DNA from: Alphaproteobacteria bacterium
GTDB taxonomy: Bacteria; Pseudomonadota; Alphaproteobacteria; Thalassobaculales; Thalassobaculaceae
Length of the DNA stretch: 37,321 nucleotides
Assembly (NCBI GenBank): GCA_022822665.1
Contig: JAJEAR010000037.1
Coordinates: forward strand, 1 to 37,321
Direction: 5' to 3'
In this document: positions 23,474-31,827 of the stretch, piece by piece
How the letters are laid out: every line of letters starts with the position of its first letter
How positions within the stretch are numbered: position 1 is the stretch's first letter
Position numbers and translations under genes: made by a program
The notes under the pieces: model-generated
Told to the model about the DNA's origin: nothing
Seen by the model: only the letters and a program-made list of their open reading frames with translations
Databases searched by the model: none

Positions 23474-24522
23474 TCTCCCATGTTCCCCTGCAGCCAGTCG
23501 GTCAGTCTCTGCCAGGCGCGTGCCCGGGCATGCCTGCTCGTCACCATTCCGATGTGTCCGAGTGCAATGTGGATCGCCACCGCGTCCGGCAGCTCCGCGG
23601 CAAGCCCGATCGCCGAGTCCGGTGGAACGATACGGTCGTTCGCGGGTACGAGCAGCAACGACGGAAGCGACATCCGCCGTGGTTCCACCGGTTCGCCGGC
23701 AACCATCCACGCACCACGCGCCGGGCGATTTTCACCGTACCACCCGAACAGCGTCTCGCGCGCCACCGGCGCCGCGAGCGGCACCCCGTCGTTGATCCAG
23801 TCCTCCAGCGCCACGAAGCCCTCGCACTCGGGCGAGGCCCGGTCCATCTCGGCGAATTTAAGGAACTTGCGAACCGTCAGCAGCGGATCGATCGCATGGA
23901 ACATGGCCTGGATCACTTCGGTCGGCAATTCACCGTGCATCTCGAGCATGGTCCCGATCTGGCTTCGCCACGCCATGATCAGCCGGCCGGCGCCGGAGCC
24001 GGAGAAATCCCAGGGTGTCGCCATCAGCACAAGGGACGAGAGGTCGTCCTGGCGGCGCTGCGCCAGGGCGAGGGCAAGCAGGCCTCCCATGCAGTAGCCG
24101 AGCAGGGCGGGCTTGCTTCCGGTGCGCTCGAGCACCGCGTCCAGCGCCCCCTCGAGCCGGCCGGCAACGTAGCCGGTGAGATCGAAATCGCGCTCGAGCG
24201 GTCCGGGCGCACCCCAGTCGACGACATGTGGCGACAGGCCCGCACCGGCGAGGTACTCGACCAGGCTGCGTCCCGGCAGCAGGTCAAGCACGTACCACCG
24301 GTTGATCAGCGACGGGATGACCAGCACCGGCGGGCCATCCGCGCAGGCGGGCGCCAGCACCCTGGAGGTCCCCTCGACATGGACCGTCTCGAGGGCGGGT
24401 TCCGGGCGGTGGAACGGATGCGACCGGTAGGCGAGCACGGCGCCGAGCAGGGCCCGGCTGCGCCGCAGGATTTCGGCGTCGACCGCGGCCGCGAAACCGG
24501 GATCAGTTGTCGGGATCGGCAC
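23470..24522 (-). CDS. phaC: PHA synthase, class III type, PhaC subunit
   Basis: Alpha/beta-hydrolase-fold polymerase that links (R)-3-hydroxyacyl-CoA into polyhydroxyalkanoate at the granule surface. With the GTG start at 24522 it has 350 residues, the size of class III PhaC (about 355 in Allochromatium). The triad is C144 in GYCMGG, D295 in PANDRIVP and H323 in LGHIGMV, almost the same positions as C149, D302 and H331 there. Other blocks are PPVLVIPSLINRWYVLDL and VVDWGAPG. No ATG gives a sensible length: the in-frame ATG at 24663 lies deep in the phaE-like gene and adds an unrelated leader; GTG 24540 is another candidate. It overlaps the phaE-like gene by 20 bases. Confidence 0.9.
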   Translation of the reverse strand: MPIPTTDPGFAAAVDAEILRRSRALLGAVLAYRSHPFHRPEPALETVHVEGTSRVLAPACADGPPVLVIPSLINRWYVLDLLPGRSLVEYLAGAGLSPHVVDWGAPGPLERDFDLTGYVAGRLEGALDAVLERTGSKPALLGYCMGGLLALALAQRRQDDLSSLVLMATPWDFSGSGAGRLIMAWRSQIGTMLEMHGELPTEVIQAMFHAIDPLLTVRKFLKFAEMDRASPECEGFVALEDWINDGVPLAAPVARETLFGWYGENRPARGAWMVAGEPVEPRRMSLPSLLLVPANDRIVPPDSAIGLAAELPDAVAIHIALGHIGMVTSRHARARAWQRLTDWLQGNMGE

Positions 24523-24823
24523 CCCGCCCGGCAGCGGCACGTTCAAGGGCGGCAACCCGCTCCTCGAGATGGCGCAGGCGGCGCGCGAACGCGTCCATGT
24601 CAGAAACGCCGTCGCGAGGTGCAGCGGCAGCGGTCGCGGCCCGAGCCTGTGCGGTCTCATCACCGGTTGCCGCCGACTGCGGCGGCATGCGCGCGGTCCA
24701 GATTTCCAGCCAGGTCCGGCAGAACCGTTCGAACTCGGGGTCCTGCGCCATGGCCGTGGCCTGGTCCTGCCACAGGTCGAGAAACCGGCTGGCGAGTTCC
24801 GCCATCTGATCGCGTTCGTTCAT
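24503..24823 (-). CDS. Miniature PhaE-like PHA synthase subunit
   Basis: A 106-residue protein immediately upstream of, and overlapping, a class III-type phaC, the position of phaE. The N-terminal half (LASRFLDLWQDQATAMAQDP, then FCRTWLEIWTARM) is helical with tryptophan pairs, an alanine-rich linker covers about residues 55-75, and a short coiled coil (LRHLEERVAALERAA) ends the protein, as at the C-terminus of PhaE. Known bacterial PhaE are about 360 residues and archaeal ones about 180, so this is much reduced. ATG 24823 has GGGAG immediately upstream; an in-frame start at 24871 would add 16 residues. The assignment rests on context and weak similarity. Confidence 0.65.
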   Translation of the reverse strand: MNERDQMAELASRFLDLWQDQATAMAQDPEFERFCRTWLEIWTARMPPQSAATGDETAQARAATAAAAPRDGVSDMDAFARRLRHLEERVAALERAAAGRGADPDN

Positions 24824-24985
24824 CTCCCGCCCCGCCGTCACCCACGCGCCACGGCCCGCACCCGGACACAATGCACCCTCGCGTGACCGTCAACAACCGC
24901 AGAGCGTTCGAATTTCGTTGCATCGCAGCACGAACCGGAACAGGCTGTTCCGCGACCGGACGATGACAATGTGGCAGGTTGGACA
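24824..24985. promoter_or_regulatory. Divergent phaE-phaR control region
   Basis: The 162-bp spacer between the divergent phaE-like and phaR genes must hold both promoters. It contains an imperfect palindrome near 24913-24934 (TTCGTTGC, ATC, GCAGCACGAA) and an ATGCACC half-site at 24873-24879 like the right arm of the phaA palindrome. PhaR proteins repress their own genes in relatives, so these are candidate sites. Confidence 0.35.
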
Positions 24986-25612
24986 ATGGCAAACTCCGGA
25001 AAGGCCGCCCGGACCGCACGCGGTGCCGCGGGGACCCCTGTCGATGACGCCGACGCGACACCGGACGCCACGGTCATCAAGAAATACGCCAACCGCCGCC
25101 TCTACAACACCGCGTCAAGCAGCTACGTGACGCTTGATCATCTGTGCCAGATGGTCAAGGACGGCGAGGAATTCGTGGTCTATGACGCGAGGACAGGCGA
25201 GGACATCACCCGTTCGGTGCTGACCCAGATCATCGTCGAGGAGGAGGCGAAGGGCCAGAACCTGCTGCCAATCGCCTTCCTGCGCCAGCTGATCCAGTTC
25301 TATGGCGACAGCCTGCAGCTGGTCGTCCCGGGATACCTTGAACATGCCATGGCGGCCTTCGCCGAGAACCAGGAACGCACCCGTTCGCAGATGAAGACCG
25401 CGTTCGGCGGCCTGTTTCCGTTTGCCCAGTTCGAGGACATGAGCCGGCAGAACATGGCCATGTTCGAGCAGGCCCTGAACATGTTTACCGCCGGGGGAAC
25501 CCCATCTCCCGCCCCGGCCAGTGATGCCATTGACGCCATGCAGCAACAGCTCGATGCGCTGCAGCGCCAGCTGCGTGCGCTCTCGGGCGACGGCAAGCCC
25601 GACGGGGGCTGA
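24986..25612 (+). CDS. phaR: Polyhydroxyalkanoate synthesis regulator PhaR
   Basis: A 208-residue DNA-binding repressor that senses PHA by binding the polymer and then releases PHA-related promoters. The N-terminal PHB/PHA accumulation domain has IKKYANRRLYNT at residues 31-42 and YVTLDHLCQMVKDGEEFVVYDARTGEDITRSVLTQII. The second domain has LLPIAFLRQLIQFYGDSLQ at 94-112. The C-terminus has a MFEQALNMF segment and a glutamine-rich coiled coil near residues 185-205. Start ATG 24986 is preferred to GTG 24971. It is divergent from phaE-phaC and ends 10 bp from the convergent amidase stop. Confidence 0.95.
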   Translation: MANSGKAARTARGAAGTPVDDADATPDATVIKKYANRRLYNTASSSYVTLDHLCQMVKDGEEFVVYDARTGEDITRSVLTQIIVEEEAKGQNLLPIAFLRQLIQFYGDSLQLVVPGYLEHAMAAFAENQERTRSQMKTAFGGLFPFAQFEDMSRQNMAMFEQALNMFTAGGTPSPAPASDAIDAMQQQLDALQRQLRALSGDGKPDGG

Positions 25613-25622
25613 CCGGCCCGCT

Positions 25623-27044
25623 TCAGTCGACGCCGGGGATGTCCGGGGCCCGCCGGTGGTAGTCGGTCACGGCCTGGTAGGCGCCGGCGAACCGGAACAG
25701 GAGGGCCTCCGAAAACGGGCGGCCGGCCAGCTGGAACGCCATCGGCATCCCGTTCGCCGCGTACCCGGCGGGAACCGAGAGTGCCGGCACGCCGTAGTAG
25801 TTCATCGCCCGGGTATAGCCGGTCATCCTCGTCAGCATGGCCGGCAGGGTCGGGGCGTCGCCGATGTCGAGTTCCTCCAGCGTCGGCGCCGGCTCGCCGA
25901 CAGTGGGCAGCATCAGCACGTCACAGTGTGCGAACACGGCGTGCGACAGCCGCTCGAGGTGCGTCGAACGCAGGATCAGTCCCTCGATGTATCGGGTCGC
26001 CGGTACCGCGAGACCGACCTCGATACGCCGGCGCACCTGTGGCGAGTACGCATCGCGCTGCGATCCCAGCCACGACTTGTGCAGGGTTGCGGCTTCCGAC
26101 CTCACCACCAGGTTGGAAAGCGCGTTGAGCTCGTCCTGGTCCGGCATCGCGACCTCGACCACGCGTGCGCCCAGATCCCTGAAGACGTCGAGCGCCGCCC
26201 CGAGCGCCCGTTCGACCTGCGGGTCCGGATCGATCCCGCCCCAGGTCGGGTCGACGCCGATTCGCAGCCCGGTGACCGGTTGCGCACACGCGGCCTCGCA
26301 GTCGTCGACCGGCGCATCGGAGCTGGTCGGATCCATCGGGTCGGGGCCGGCGATGATGCCGAACAGCCGGGCGCAGTCCGCGGCCGTACGCGCCAGCGGA
26401 CCGAAACAGTCCAGTGACCACGACAACGGCATGCCGCCATGACGGCTGACCCTGCCAATGGTCCCCTTCAGTCCCACCAGCCCGCACAGGGCGGCCGGAA
26501 TGCGGACCGAGCCCCCGGTATCGGATCCGAGCGCGCCAAAGACGAGCCGACCGCCCACCGCCGCGCCTGATCCCGAAGACGAGCCACCGGGCGCGCGGGC
26601 CGGATCCCAGGGGTTGCGGCAATGGCCATGGTGGATGTTGTGCCCGACCGGGCCGACGGCGAACTCGGACATGTTGAGACCGCCCAGGCACAGCGCACCC
26701 GCATCCGCCAGCCGCTGCATCACGGTCGCGGTATGGTCGGGGACGAAGTCCCGGCGAATGGCGCTGCCGCCGGTCGAACGGTGACCGGCGCGGTAGAACA
26801 TGTCCTTGTGTGCGAGCGGCACGCCGTGCAGCGGGCCGAGCGCCTCCCCCCTGCTTCTCGCGGCGTCGGCCGCGCGTGCCGCCTCGAGCGCCTCCTCGGC
26901 CTCGAGCGAGATGAAGCAGTTCAGGACCGGCTGGGCGCGGGAAATCCGCGCCAGGCAAGCCTGCGTTACTTCCTCCGAGGTCACGTCGCCGGCCGCGATC
27001 ATGCCGGCAACCTCGATGAGGCCGCGGTGCGTGAGCGCCGTCAT
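25623..27044 (-). CDS. Amidase signature family enzyme
   Basis: A 473-residue amidohydrolase of the amidase signature (GatA/AtzE-like) family. The catalytic lysine is in HGVPLAHKDMF (about residue 80), the cis-serine in PGGSSSGSGAAV and the nucleophilic serine in SDTGGSVRIPAALCG. The C-terminus has NYYGVPALSVPAGYAANGMPMAFQLAGRPFSE. Substrates in the family range from glutaminyl-tRNA to small amides, ureas and biuret; nothing here decides. It overlaps the preceding small gene by four bases (ATGA), so the two products probably work together, as in AtzG-AtzE or GatC-GatA. Confidence 0.9.
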   Translation of the reverse strand: MTALTHRGLIEVAGMIAAGDVTSEEVTQACLARISRAQPVLNCFISLEAEEALEAARAADAARSRGEALGPLHGVPLAHKDMFYRAGHRSTGGSAIRRDFVPDHTATVMQRLADAGALCLGGLNMSEFAVGPVGHNIHHGHCRNPWDPARAPGGSSSGSGAAVGGRLVFGALGSDTGGSVRIPAALCGLVGLKGTIGRVSRHGGMPLSWSLDCFGPLARTAADCARLFGIIAGPDPMDPTSSDAPVDDCEAACAQPVTGLRIGVDPTWGGIDPDPQVERALGAALDVFRDLGARVVEVAMPDQDELNALSNLVVRSEAATLHKSWLGSQRDAYSPQVRRRIEVGLAVPATRYIEGLILRSTHLERLSHAVFAHCDVLMLPTVGEPAPTLEELDIGDAPTLPAMLTRMTGYTRAMNYYGVPALSVPAGYAANGMPMAFQLAGRPFSEALLFRFAGAYQAVTDYHRRAPDIPGVD

Positions 27045-27256
27045 GTGCCCTTCGCCTGCTCGCCGAGCACGCTGAGAAAATCGGCGGGCTCGCTGTCGAA
27101 CTCGAGACCGGCCGCCGCCTGGCGGGCCATGGTCTCGACCGGTTCGACCATGCCGGCCAGTCCGGCGGCATCACCGTCCTCTAGCCCGCGTCGATGCAGG
27201 CGGCGAAACAGCAGCTGCAGGAACTGCGCGTCGTAGACCGTGTCGTTTCCGCTCAT
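27041..27256 (-). CDS. Small amidase partner, possibly GatC/AtzG-like
   Basis: A 71-residue protein whose stop overlaps the amidase start (ATGA). It looks helical (FLQLLFRRLHRRGLEDGDAAGL, MVEPVETMARQAAAG) and ends FDSEPADFLSVL. The size, position and the late proline-aspartate segment resemble the GatC-like small subunits (AtzG, DUF4089) that wrap around amidases. The match is by eye and weak. ATG 27256 is preferred; ATG 27295 would add 13 residues. Confidence 0.6.
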   Translation of the reverse strand: MSGNDTVYDAQFLQLLFRRLHRRGLEDGDAAGLAGMVEPVETMARQAAAGLEFDSEPADFLSVLGEQAKGT

Positions 27257-27337
27257 CGCATGCGCCCGCCCCGCAGTTGCCGATCCGCCCAGCATGCCCG
27301 TTCCGGGACTGCCCTGTCGAGCCGGTCCGCCACCGGT

Positions 27338-28777
27338 TCAGCCGTGCCGTGCCGGTCCCTTCACATAGGTCCGGTCGGCACGGACGGCGGCAACCCGCTC
27401 GTCGTTCAGCTCCCACTGCCGCGCGAGTGTCTTCAGGTCGGCGCCCTTGAGCTTCTTGCCGGGCAGCTTCATGGTCCGGGGGTTGATCTGCCGGCCGTTG
27501 CGAATCACTTCGTAGTGAAGGTGCGGGCCGGTCGACAGCCCCGTCGAGCCCACGTAGCCGATCACCTGCCCCTGCCGGACCCGGGAGTTCCGGTTCAGGC
27601 CCTTGGCGTAGCGGGACATGTGCGCGTAGGCGGTCTTGTACTCGCTGTCGTGCCGGATGCGGATGTACTTGCCGTAGTCGCCGTTACGCCCGATCGACTC
27701 GATCGTCCCGTCTCCAGCCGCCATGATCGGAACACCCTTCGGGGCCGCGAAGTCGAGACCGCGGTGCATCCGGGTATAGCCGAGTATCGGGTGCTTGCGC
27801 TTGCCATAGGACGACGACAGCCGCGCGCCGTCTATCGGCGTGCGCATCAGCGCCGTGCGGTTGCTCCTGCCCGCGCGGTCGAAATAGTCGGCCCTGCCGT
27901 CGGCGGGGACATGGCGGACGAATTCAAGCGTGGTTCCACTGAGCGTCAGTGCCGCCCAGTTGACGGCACCGCCCCGCACCATGGCACCGGAACCGTCGTG
28001 ATGGGTCTCGAACAGTACCGAGAAGCTGTCGCCAGGGTGAATGCCGCGCTGGAAATCGACGGCATAGCTGAACATGCGGATCACCTGGGCGAGCACGTTC
28101 ATCGGCACGCCCTTCGCCTTTGCGGCCAGGTACAGGCTGGTCGTGATTTCCGACTCGACGAAGGCGTCCCTGACCTCGAGATGCAGGTCGATGACTTCGG
28201 TGCTGTATCCGCCGTCACCGGTGCGCAGCACCATGATTTCCTGCTCGACCGTCGGACGGAACGACATCGAGACCAGTCCGGGAACCCGGGCTGCGCCACC
28301 ATCGTCATGGGCGCCTTGCCCGACCCTGCTCTCGTCGAGCATCTCGATCGTGAAATTCTGGCCGATCTTCATTCTCTGCAGGTCGTAGACCGGACCCACG
28401 GCCAAGATCACCGCCTGCGACTCGCCGCGATCAAGCCCCGCCCTGTGCAACACGCCCGACAGGGTGTCGCCGCGACCGGCGGTCAGGACCACTGTTCGCG
28501 TGGGAATGGCCGGGCGGGCCGTGCCCGGCTCTTCCGCCCCGGGCGCCGGAACCGGTCCGGGTGCCGTCGGCGCCAGCCCGGTCGCGACGGACGGTTCTTC
28601 CGCTTCGGGTGCCGCGACCGGCTCGGGCACTGCCTGTTCCGCAGGAAACAGACCGGTGACTACGGCCGGCTCATCCACTTCGGGCGAGAACAGCTGCTCG
28701 CGGACTCCCGCCAGCCCCAAGAGCACAAGCACCACACCGGCCAGGAGCACGAGAAACATGTTCGTTCGCGCGGGCAT
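27338..28777 (-). CDS. M23 family peptidoglycan endopeptidase
   Basis: A 479-residue inner-membrane-anchored or secreted zinc peptidase of the LytM/M23 type, expected to cut cross-links in peptidoglycan. Residues 7-24 are a membrane segment or signal anchor. A proline/glutamate-rich linker (about 30-92) holds repeated EEP/VATGL units. An OapA/LysM-like region follows (about 95-200), with AGRGDTLSGVLHRAGL. The peptidase domain (about 310-435) has the full zinc set: H338 and D342 in HRGLDFAAP, H386 in AYAHMS, and H419/H421 in HLHYEV. TGGAGG sits three bases before ATG 28777. Confidence 0.92.
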   Translation of the reverse strand: MPARTNMFLVLLAGVVLVLLGLAGVREQLFSPEVDEPAVVTGLFPAEQAVPEPVAAPEAEEPSVATGLAPTAPGPVPAPGAEEPGTARPAIPTRTVVLTAGRGDTLSGVLHRAGLDRGESQAVILAVGPVYDLQRMKIGQNFTIEMLDESRVGQGAHDDGGAARVPGLVSMSFRPTVEQEIMVLRTGDGGYSTEVIDLHLEVRDAFVESEITTSLYLAAKAKGVPMNVLAQVIRMFSYAVDFQRGIHPGDSFSVLFETHHDGSGAMVRGGAVNWAALTLSGTTLEFVRHVPADGRADYFDRAGRSNRTALMRTPIDGARLSSSYGKRKHPILGYTRMHRGLDFAAPKGVPIMAAGDGTIESIGRNGDYGKYIRIRHDSEYKTAYAHMSRYAKGLNRNSRVRQGQVIGYVGSTGLSTGPHLHYEVIRNGRQINPRTMKLPGKKLKGADLKTLARQWELNDERVAAVRADRTYVKGPARHG

Positions 28778-28810
28778 TGTCCTCCATCTCGCTTGCCGGC
28801 TTCGGTCAAG

Positions 28811-28839
28811 ATGCTCGTGGTCCGTTCTGCCTCTGTCAA
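28811..28839 (-). promoter_or_regulatory. Possible promoter for the M23 peptidase gene
   Basis: On the minus strand a perfect -35 box TTGACA (28839-28834) is followed after 17 bp by GAGCAT (28816-28811), a weak -10. It lies 34 bp upstream of the start codon. Confidence 0.3.
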
Positions 28840-28917
28840 CCGCGCCGTCACGCGATACCGCGCGGGCACTGCGGTTCAACAGGGTCGCGAGCGGAAGATT
28901 GCTGCAGGTCGCCCGCG

Positions 28918-28950
28918 AAAAAAGCGTGCGGTCCGCGCCTCAGCGCAGGC
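28918..28950 (-). terminator. Weak terminator-like element after the oxidoreductase operon
   Basis: On the minus strand a 6-bp stem (CTGCGC-TGAG-GCGCGG, one G-U pair) at 28948-28933 spans the stop of the beta-subunit gene. Nine bases later comes a run of six T (28923-28918). The gap before the T run makes it a weak candidate. Confidence 0.25.
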
Positions 28951-29995
28951 TCACGTTGATGGCTTCCAGGACCTCCGGGGACGGCCGGAGCGCATCCTCG
29001 TCAAGGCTGTTCAGGGGACGGGACGTCATTTCCAGCTTGCCTCGCAGGTCCTCGTCCCCGGTATCGAGGTACAGCAACCCGGTCACCACCTCGCCCTGGG
29101 CCTGGCGGTCCATGATGTAGCGAACCGCACCGACCGGATCCCCGGGATCGTAGTCGGAATCGAGCTTGCGCAGGCGCAGCCGGCATTGGTTGTGCAGGGT
29201 GACATCGATCACCTCGCCCTCGGCGTAGCTCGCCGTGATCGTCTCGTGGTACGGCACGTAGTCGGTGGCGAGCACCGAGTGTTCATGATCGCGTACGAAC
29301 TCGAAGCTCTTGGTCGAACCGTAATGGTTGTTGAAGGTGACACAGGGCGAAATTACGTCAATAAATGCAAATCCCTTGTGGGTCAGCGCTGCCTTGATCA
29401 GCGGGACCAGCTGGTCCTTGTCGCCCGAGAATCCGCGCGCCACGAAGCTTGCACCGAGCTGGATCGCCATCACCGCGAGATCGATGGCCTCGAATGCGTT
29501 TCGCTGACCCTTGCGGCCAACCGAAACCCGGTCGTTTGTCGCGGAGAACTGGCCCTTGGTCAGCCCGTAGGTCCCGTTGTTCTCCACCACGTAGAGCATG
29601 TCGACCTGGCGGCGGACCGCATGGGCAAACTGCCCGAGCCCGATCGACGCGGTGTCCCCGTCCCCGGAAACGCCGACATAGGTGAGATCGCAGTTGGCCA
29701 GGTTGGCGCCGGTCGCAACCGACGCCATGCGCCCGTGTACCGAGTTGAAGCCGTGGCTCTTCGACAGGAAGTAGGTCGGGGTCTTCGATGAGCAGCCGAT
29801 GCCGGACAGCTTGGCAAGCCGGTGCGCGGGCAGATCGAGCTCGAAACACGCCTCGACGATGGCGGCGCTGACCGAATCGTGTCCGCAGCCGGCGCACAGC
29901 GTCGACATGGCGCCCTCGTAGTCGCGCCGTGTCAGTCCGAGCGAATTGCGCGGCAGTCTCGGGTGATGAAACCTGGGCTTGGATACGAATGACAT
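28940..29995 (-). CDS. 2-oxoacid oxidoreductase, beta subunit
   Basis: Thiamine-pyrophosphate subunit (351 residues) of a 2-oxoacid:acceptor oxidoreductase that decarboxylates a 2-oxoacid to its acyl-CoA. The 4Fe-4S ligands are C34 and C37 (CAGCGH), C68 (GIGCSSK) and C218 (SPCVTF). The TPP motif is GDGD at 111-114 with ENNGTYGLTKGQ near 139-150. GGGAGG precedes ATG 29995. It lies 14 bp after the gamma-alpha gene. It resembles 2-oxoglutarate-type (Kor) beta subunits, but the substrate cannot be decided by eye. Confidence 0.9.
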   Translation of the reverse strand: MSFVSKPRFHHPRLPRNSLGLTRRDYEGAMSTLCAGCGHDSVSAAIVEACFELDLPAHRLAKLSGIGCSSKTPTYFLSKSHGFNSVHGRMASVATGANLANCDLTYVGVSGDGDTASIGLGQFAHAVRRQVDMLYVVENNGTYGLTKGQFSATNDRVSVGRKGQRNAFEAIDLAVMAIQLGASFVARGFSGDKDQLVPLIKAALTHKGFAFIDVISPCVTFNNHYGSTKSFEFVRDHEHSVLATDYVPYHETITASYAEGEVIDVTLHNQCRLRLRKLDSDYDPGDPVGAVRYIMDRQAQGEVVTGLLYLDTGDEDLRGKLEMTSRPLNSLDEDALRPSPEVLEAINVSLR

Positions 29996-30009
29996 CGCAC
30001 TTCCTCCCG

Positions 30010-31827
30010 TCAGGCCGCCTCGGATCCCCCGGCCGCGCTCCCGTGGCCGACGGCGGCCGCGATTAACTCGGTGACCCGGGTGGCTGTCACCGGGAACCCG
30101 TCGAAGATCAGAATCGGAACGAGTCTCGCCGGATCGATATCGCACTCGTTGATCAGCAGGGAACGCATCTGGCCGTCCCGGTTCTGCTCGACCACGAACA
30201 CCTTTTCGTGGGCGCGGATAAAGTCGGCCACCTCGGCGGGAAACGGGAAGGAGCGCAGCCGCATCGAATCGACATGGATCCGGCGGTTCGTCAGCATCTC
30301 CAGCGCCTCGGGAATGGCGGCACCGGTGCTCCCGAAGTGGATCAGGCCCAGGGTGGCGCCGAGCGTGTCCTGGCCGTACACGGGCGCTGGAACGAGGCTT
30401 CGGGCGGTATCGAACTTACGCAGCAGGCGCTCCATGACCCGGACGTTCACCGTTCCGTCCTCGGTGTAGCCCGCGTACTCGTCATGCGAGGTTCCCCGGC
30501 TGAAGAACGCCCCCTTCTCCGGGTGGGTTCCGGGCCAGGTCCGGTAGGGAATGCCGTCACCGTCGACATCGAGATACCGGCCGAACCGCTCGAGCGCGTC
30601 GAGCCCGTCGGCGTCGAGCACCTTTCCCCGGTCGAATCGTCGATCCGGATCCATGGCAAGCGGCCGGGTGGTCCAGTCGTTCATGCCGATGTCGAGATCG
30701 CTCATGACGATGACCGGCGTCTGCACGCGCTCGGCGAGGTCAAAGGCCTCGATCGCAAACTCGAAGCACTCGGCCGGGTCGGCCGGAAACAGCAGCACGT
30801 GCCGGGTGTCGCCGTGGCTCGCATAGGCACAGGAGATGATGTCGGACTGCTGCGTGCGCGTCGGCATGCCGGTGGACGGCCCGCCGCGCTGGATGTTGAA
30901 CAGCACCACCGGTATTTCGGCAAAGTAGGCCAGCCCCAGGAATTCGCCCATCAGCGATATGCCCGGGCCGCTGGTGGCGGTGAAGGCGCGCGCGCCGTTC
31001 CAGCCGGCGCCGATCGCCATGCCGATGGCGGCCAGTTCGTCCTCGGCCTGGACGATGGCATAGGCGCGCCTGCCGGTCTCCTCCTCGATGCGGTAGCGGC
31101 TGCAGTACCGCTCGAACGCCTCGGCCAGCGAGGTCGACGGCGTGATCGGGTACCAGGCGGCGACCGTTGCCCCGGCGAACAGGCAGCCGAGACCGGCGGC
31201 GGCATTGCCCTCGATCATGATGCTGTCCCCGACCGCGTCACTGGCCTCGACCCTGACGTCGAGCGGGCAGTCGAAGGTCTCGAGCGTGTAGTTGCGCCCG
31301 ATGGCGAGAGCCTCGAGGTTGGCGCGGATCGCGTCATCCTTGCCGCGGAACTGCCGGGCGATCATCTCCTCGAGTATCCCGACATCGATGTCGAGGAGTG
31401 CCGACAGCACGCCGACATAGGCGACGTTCTTGAACAACTGGCGTTCGCGGGGGATCTCGAACCGCTTGTTGACGAGCCGGGTCAGCGGAACCCCGATCGG
31501 GGTGATGTCCGACCGCTCGAACTTCTGGATGAAGGTATTGTCGTAGAGCACGTATCCGCCGGGCACGATCGAGGCGATGTCGTCATCCCAGCTCTGCGGG
31601 TTCATCGCCACCATCAGATCGATGCCTTCGCGGCGTCCCAGGTAGCCGCGCGCGCTCGCACGAACCTCGAACCAGGTCGGCAGGCCCTGGATGTTCGACG
31701 GAAAGATGTTCTTCGGCGCAACCGGGACACCCATGCGGAAGATCGCGCGGGCAACCAGGGCATTGGCGCTGGCGGACCCCGAACCGTTCACGTTGGCAAA
31801 CTTGAGGACGAACTCGTTGGTCTTCAT
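30010..31827 (-). CDS. 2-oxoacid oxidoreductase, fused gamma-alpha subunit
   Basis: A 605-residue protein that fuses the gamma domain (about 1-190; GSGSASANALVARAIFRMG, FPSNIQGLPTWFEVRAS) to the alpha (pyrimidine-binding) domain (from about 200; EGNAAAGLGCLFAG, YPITPSTSLAE, ATSGPGISLMGEFLG, QRGGPSTGMPTRTQQSD). This gamma-alpha fusion is standard for two-subunit 2-oxoglutarate:acceptor oxidoreductases. The C-terminal part is the usual alpha-subunit domain II (VVEQNRDGQMRSLL). It overlaps the upstream GltD-like gene by four bases (ATGA), so all three genes form one operon. Confidence 0.9.
   Translation of the reverse strand: MKTNEFVLKFANVNGSGSASANALVARAIFRMGVPVAPKNIFPSNIQGLPTWFEVRASARGYLGRREGIDLMVAMNPQSWDDDIASIVPGGYVLYDNTFIQKFERSDITPIGVPLTRLVNKRFEIPRERQLFKNVAYVGVLSALLDIDVGILEEMIARQFRGKDDAIRANLEALAIGRNYTLETFDCPLDVRVEASDAVGDSIMIEGNAAAGLGCLFAGATVAAWYPITPSTSLAEAFERYCSRYRIEEETGRRAYAIVQAEDELAAIGMAIGAGWNGARAFTATSGPGISLMGEFLGLAYFAEIPVVLFNIQRGGPSTGMPTRTQQSDIISCAYASHGDTRHVLLFPADPAECFEFAIEAFDLAERVQTPVIVMSDLDIGMNDWTTRPLAMDPDRRFDRGKVLDADGLDALERFGRYLDVDGDGIPYRTWPGTHPEKGAFFSRGTSHDEYAGYTEDGTVNVRVMERLLRKFDTARSLVPAPVYGQDTLGATLGLIHFGSTGAAIPEALEMLTNRRIHVDSMRLRSFPFPAEVADFIRAHEKVFVVEQNRDGQMRSLLINECDIDPARLVPILIFDGFPVTATRVTELIAAAVGHGSAAGGSEAA

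Noticed and set aside
23470..24663. A longer PhaC starting at ATG 24663
   Set aside because: It would overlap the phaE-like gene by 161 bases and add 47 residues with no similarity to PhaC; the GTG at 24522 gives the normal class III length.
27194..29791. An 865-codon open frame on the plus strand
   Set aside because: It is antisense to the M23 peptidase and 2-oxoacid oxidoreductase beta genes, both of which have clear catalytic motifs.
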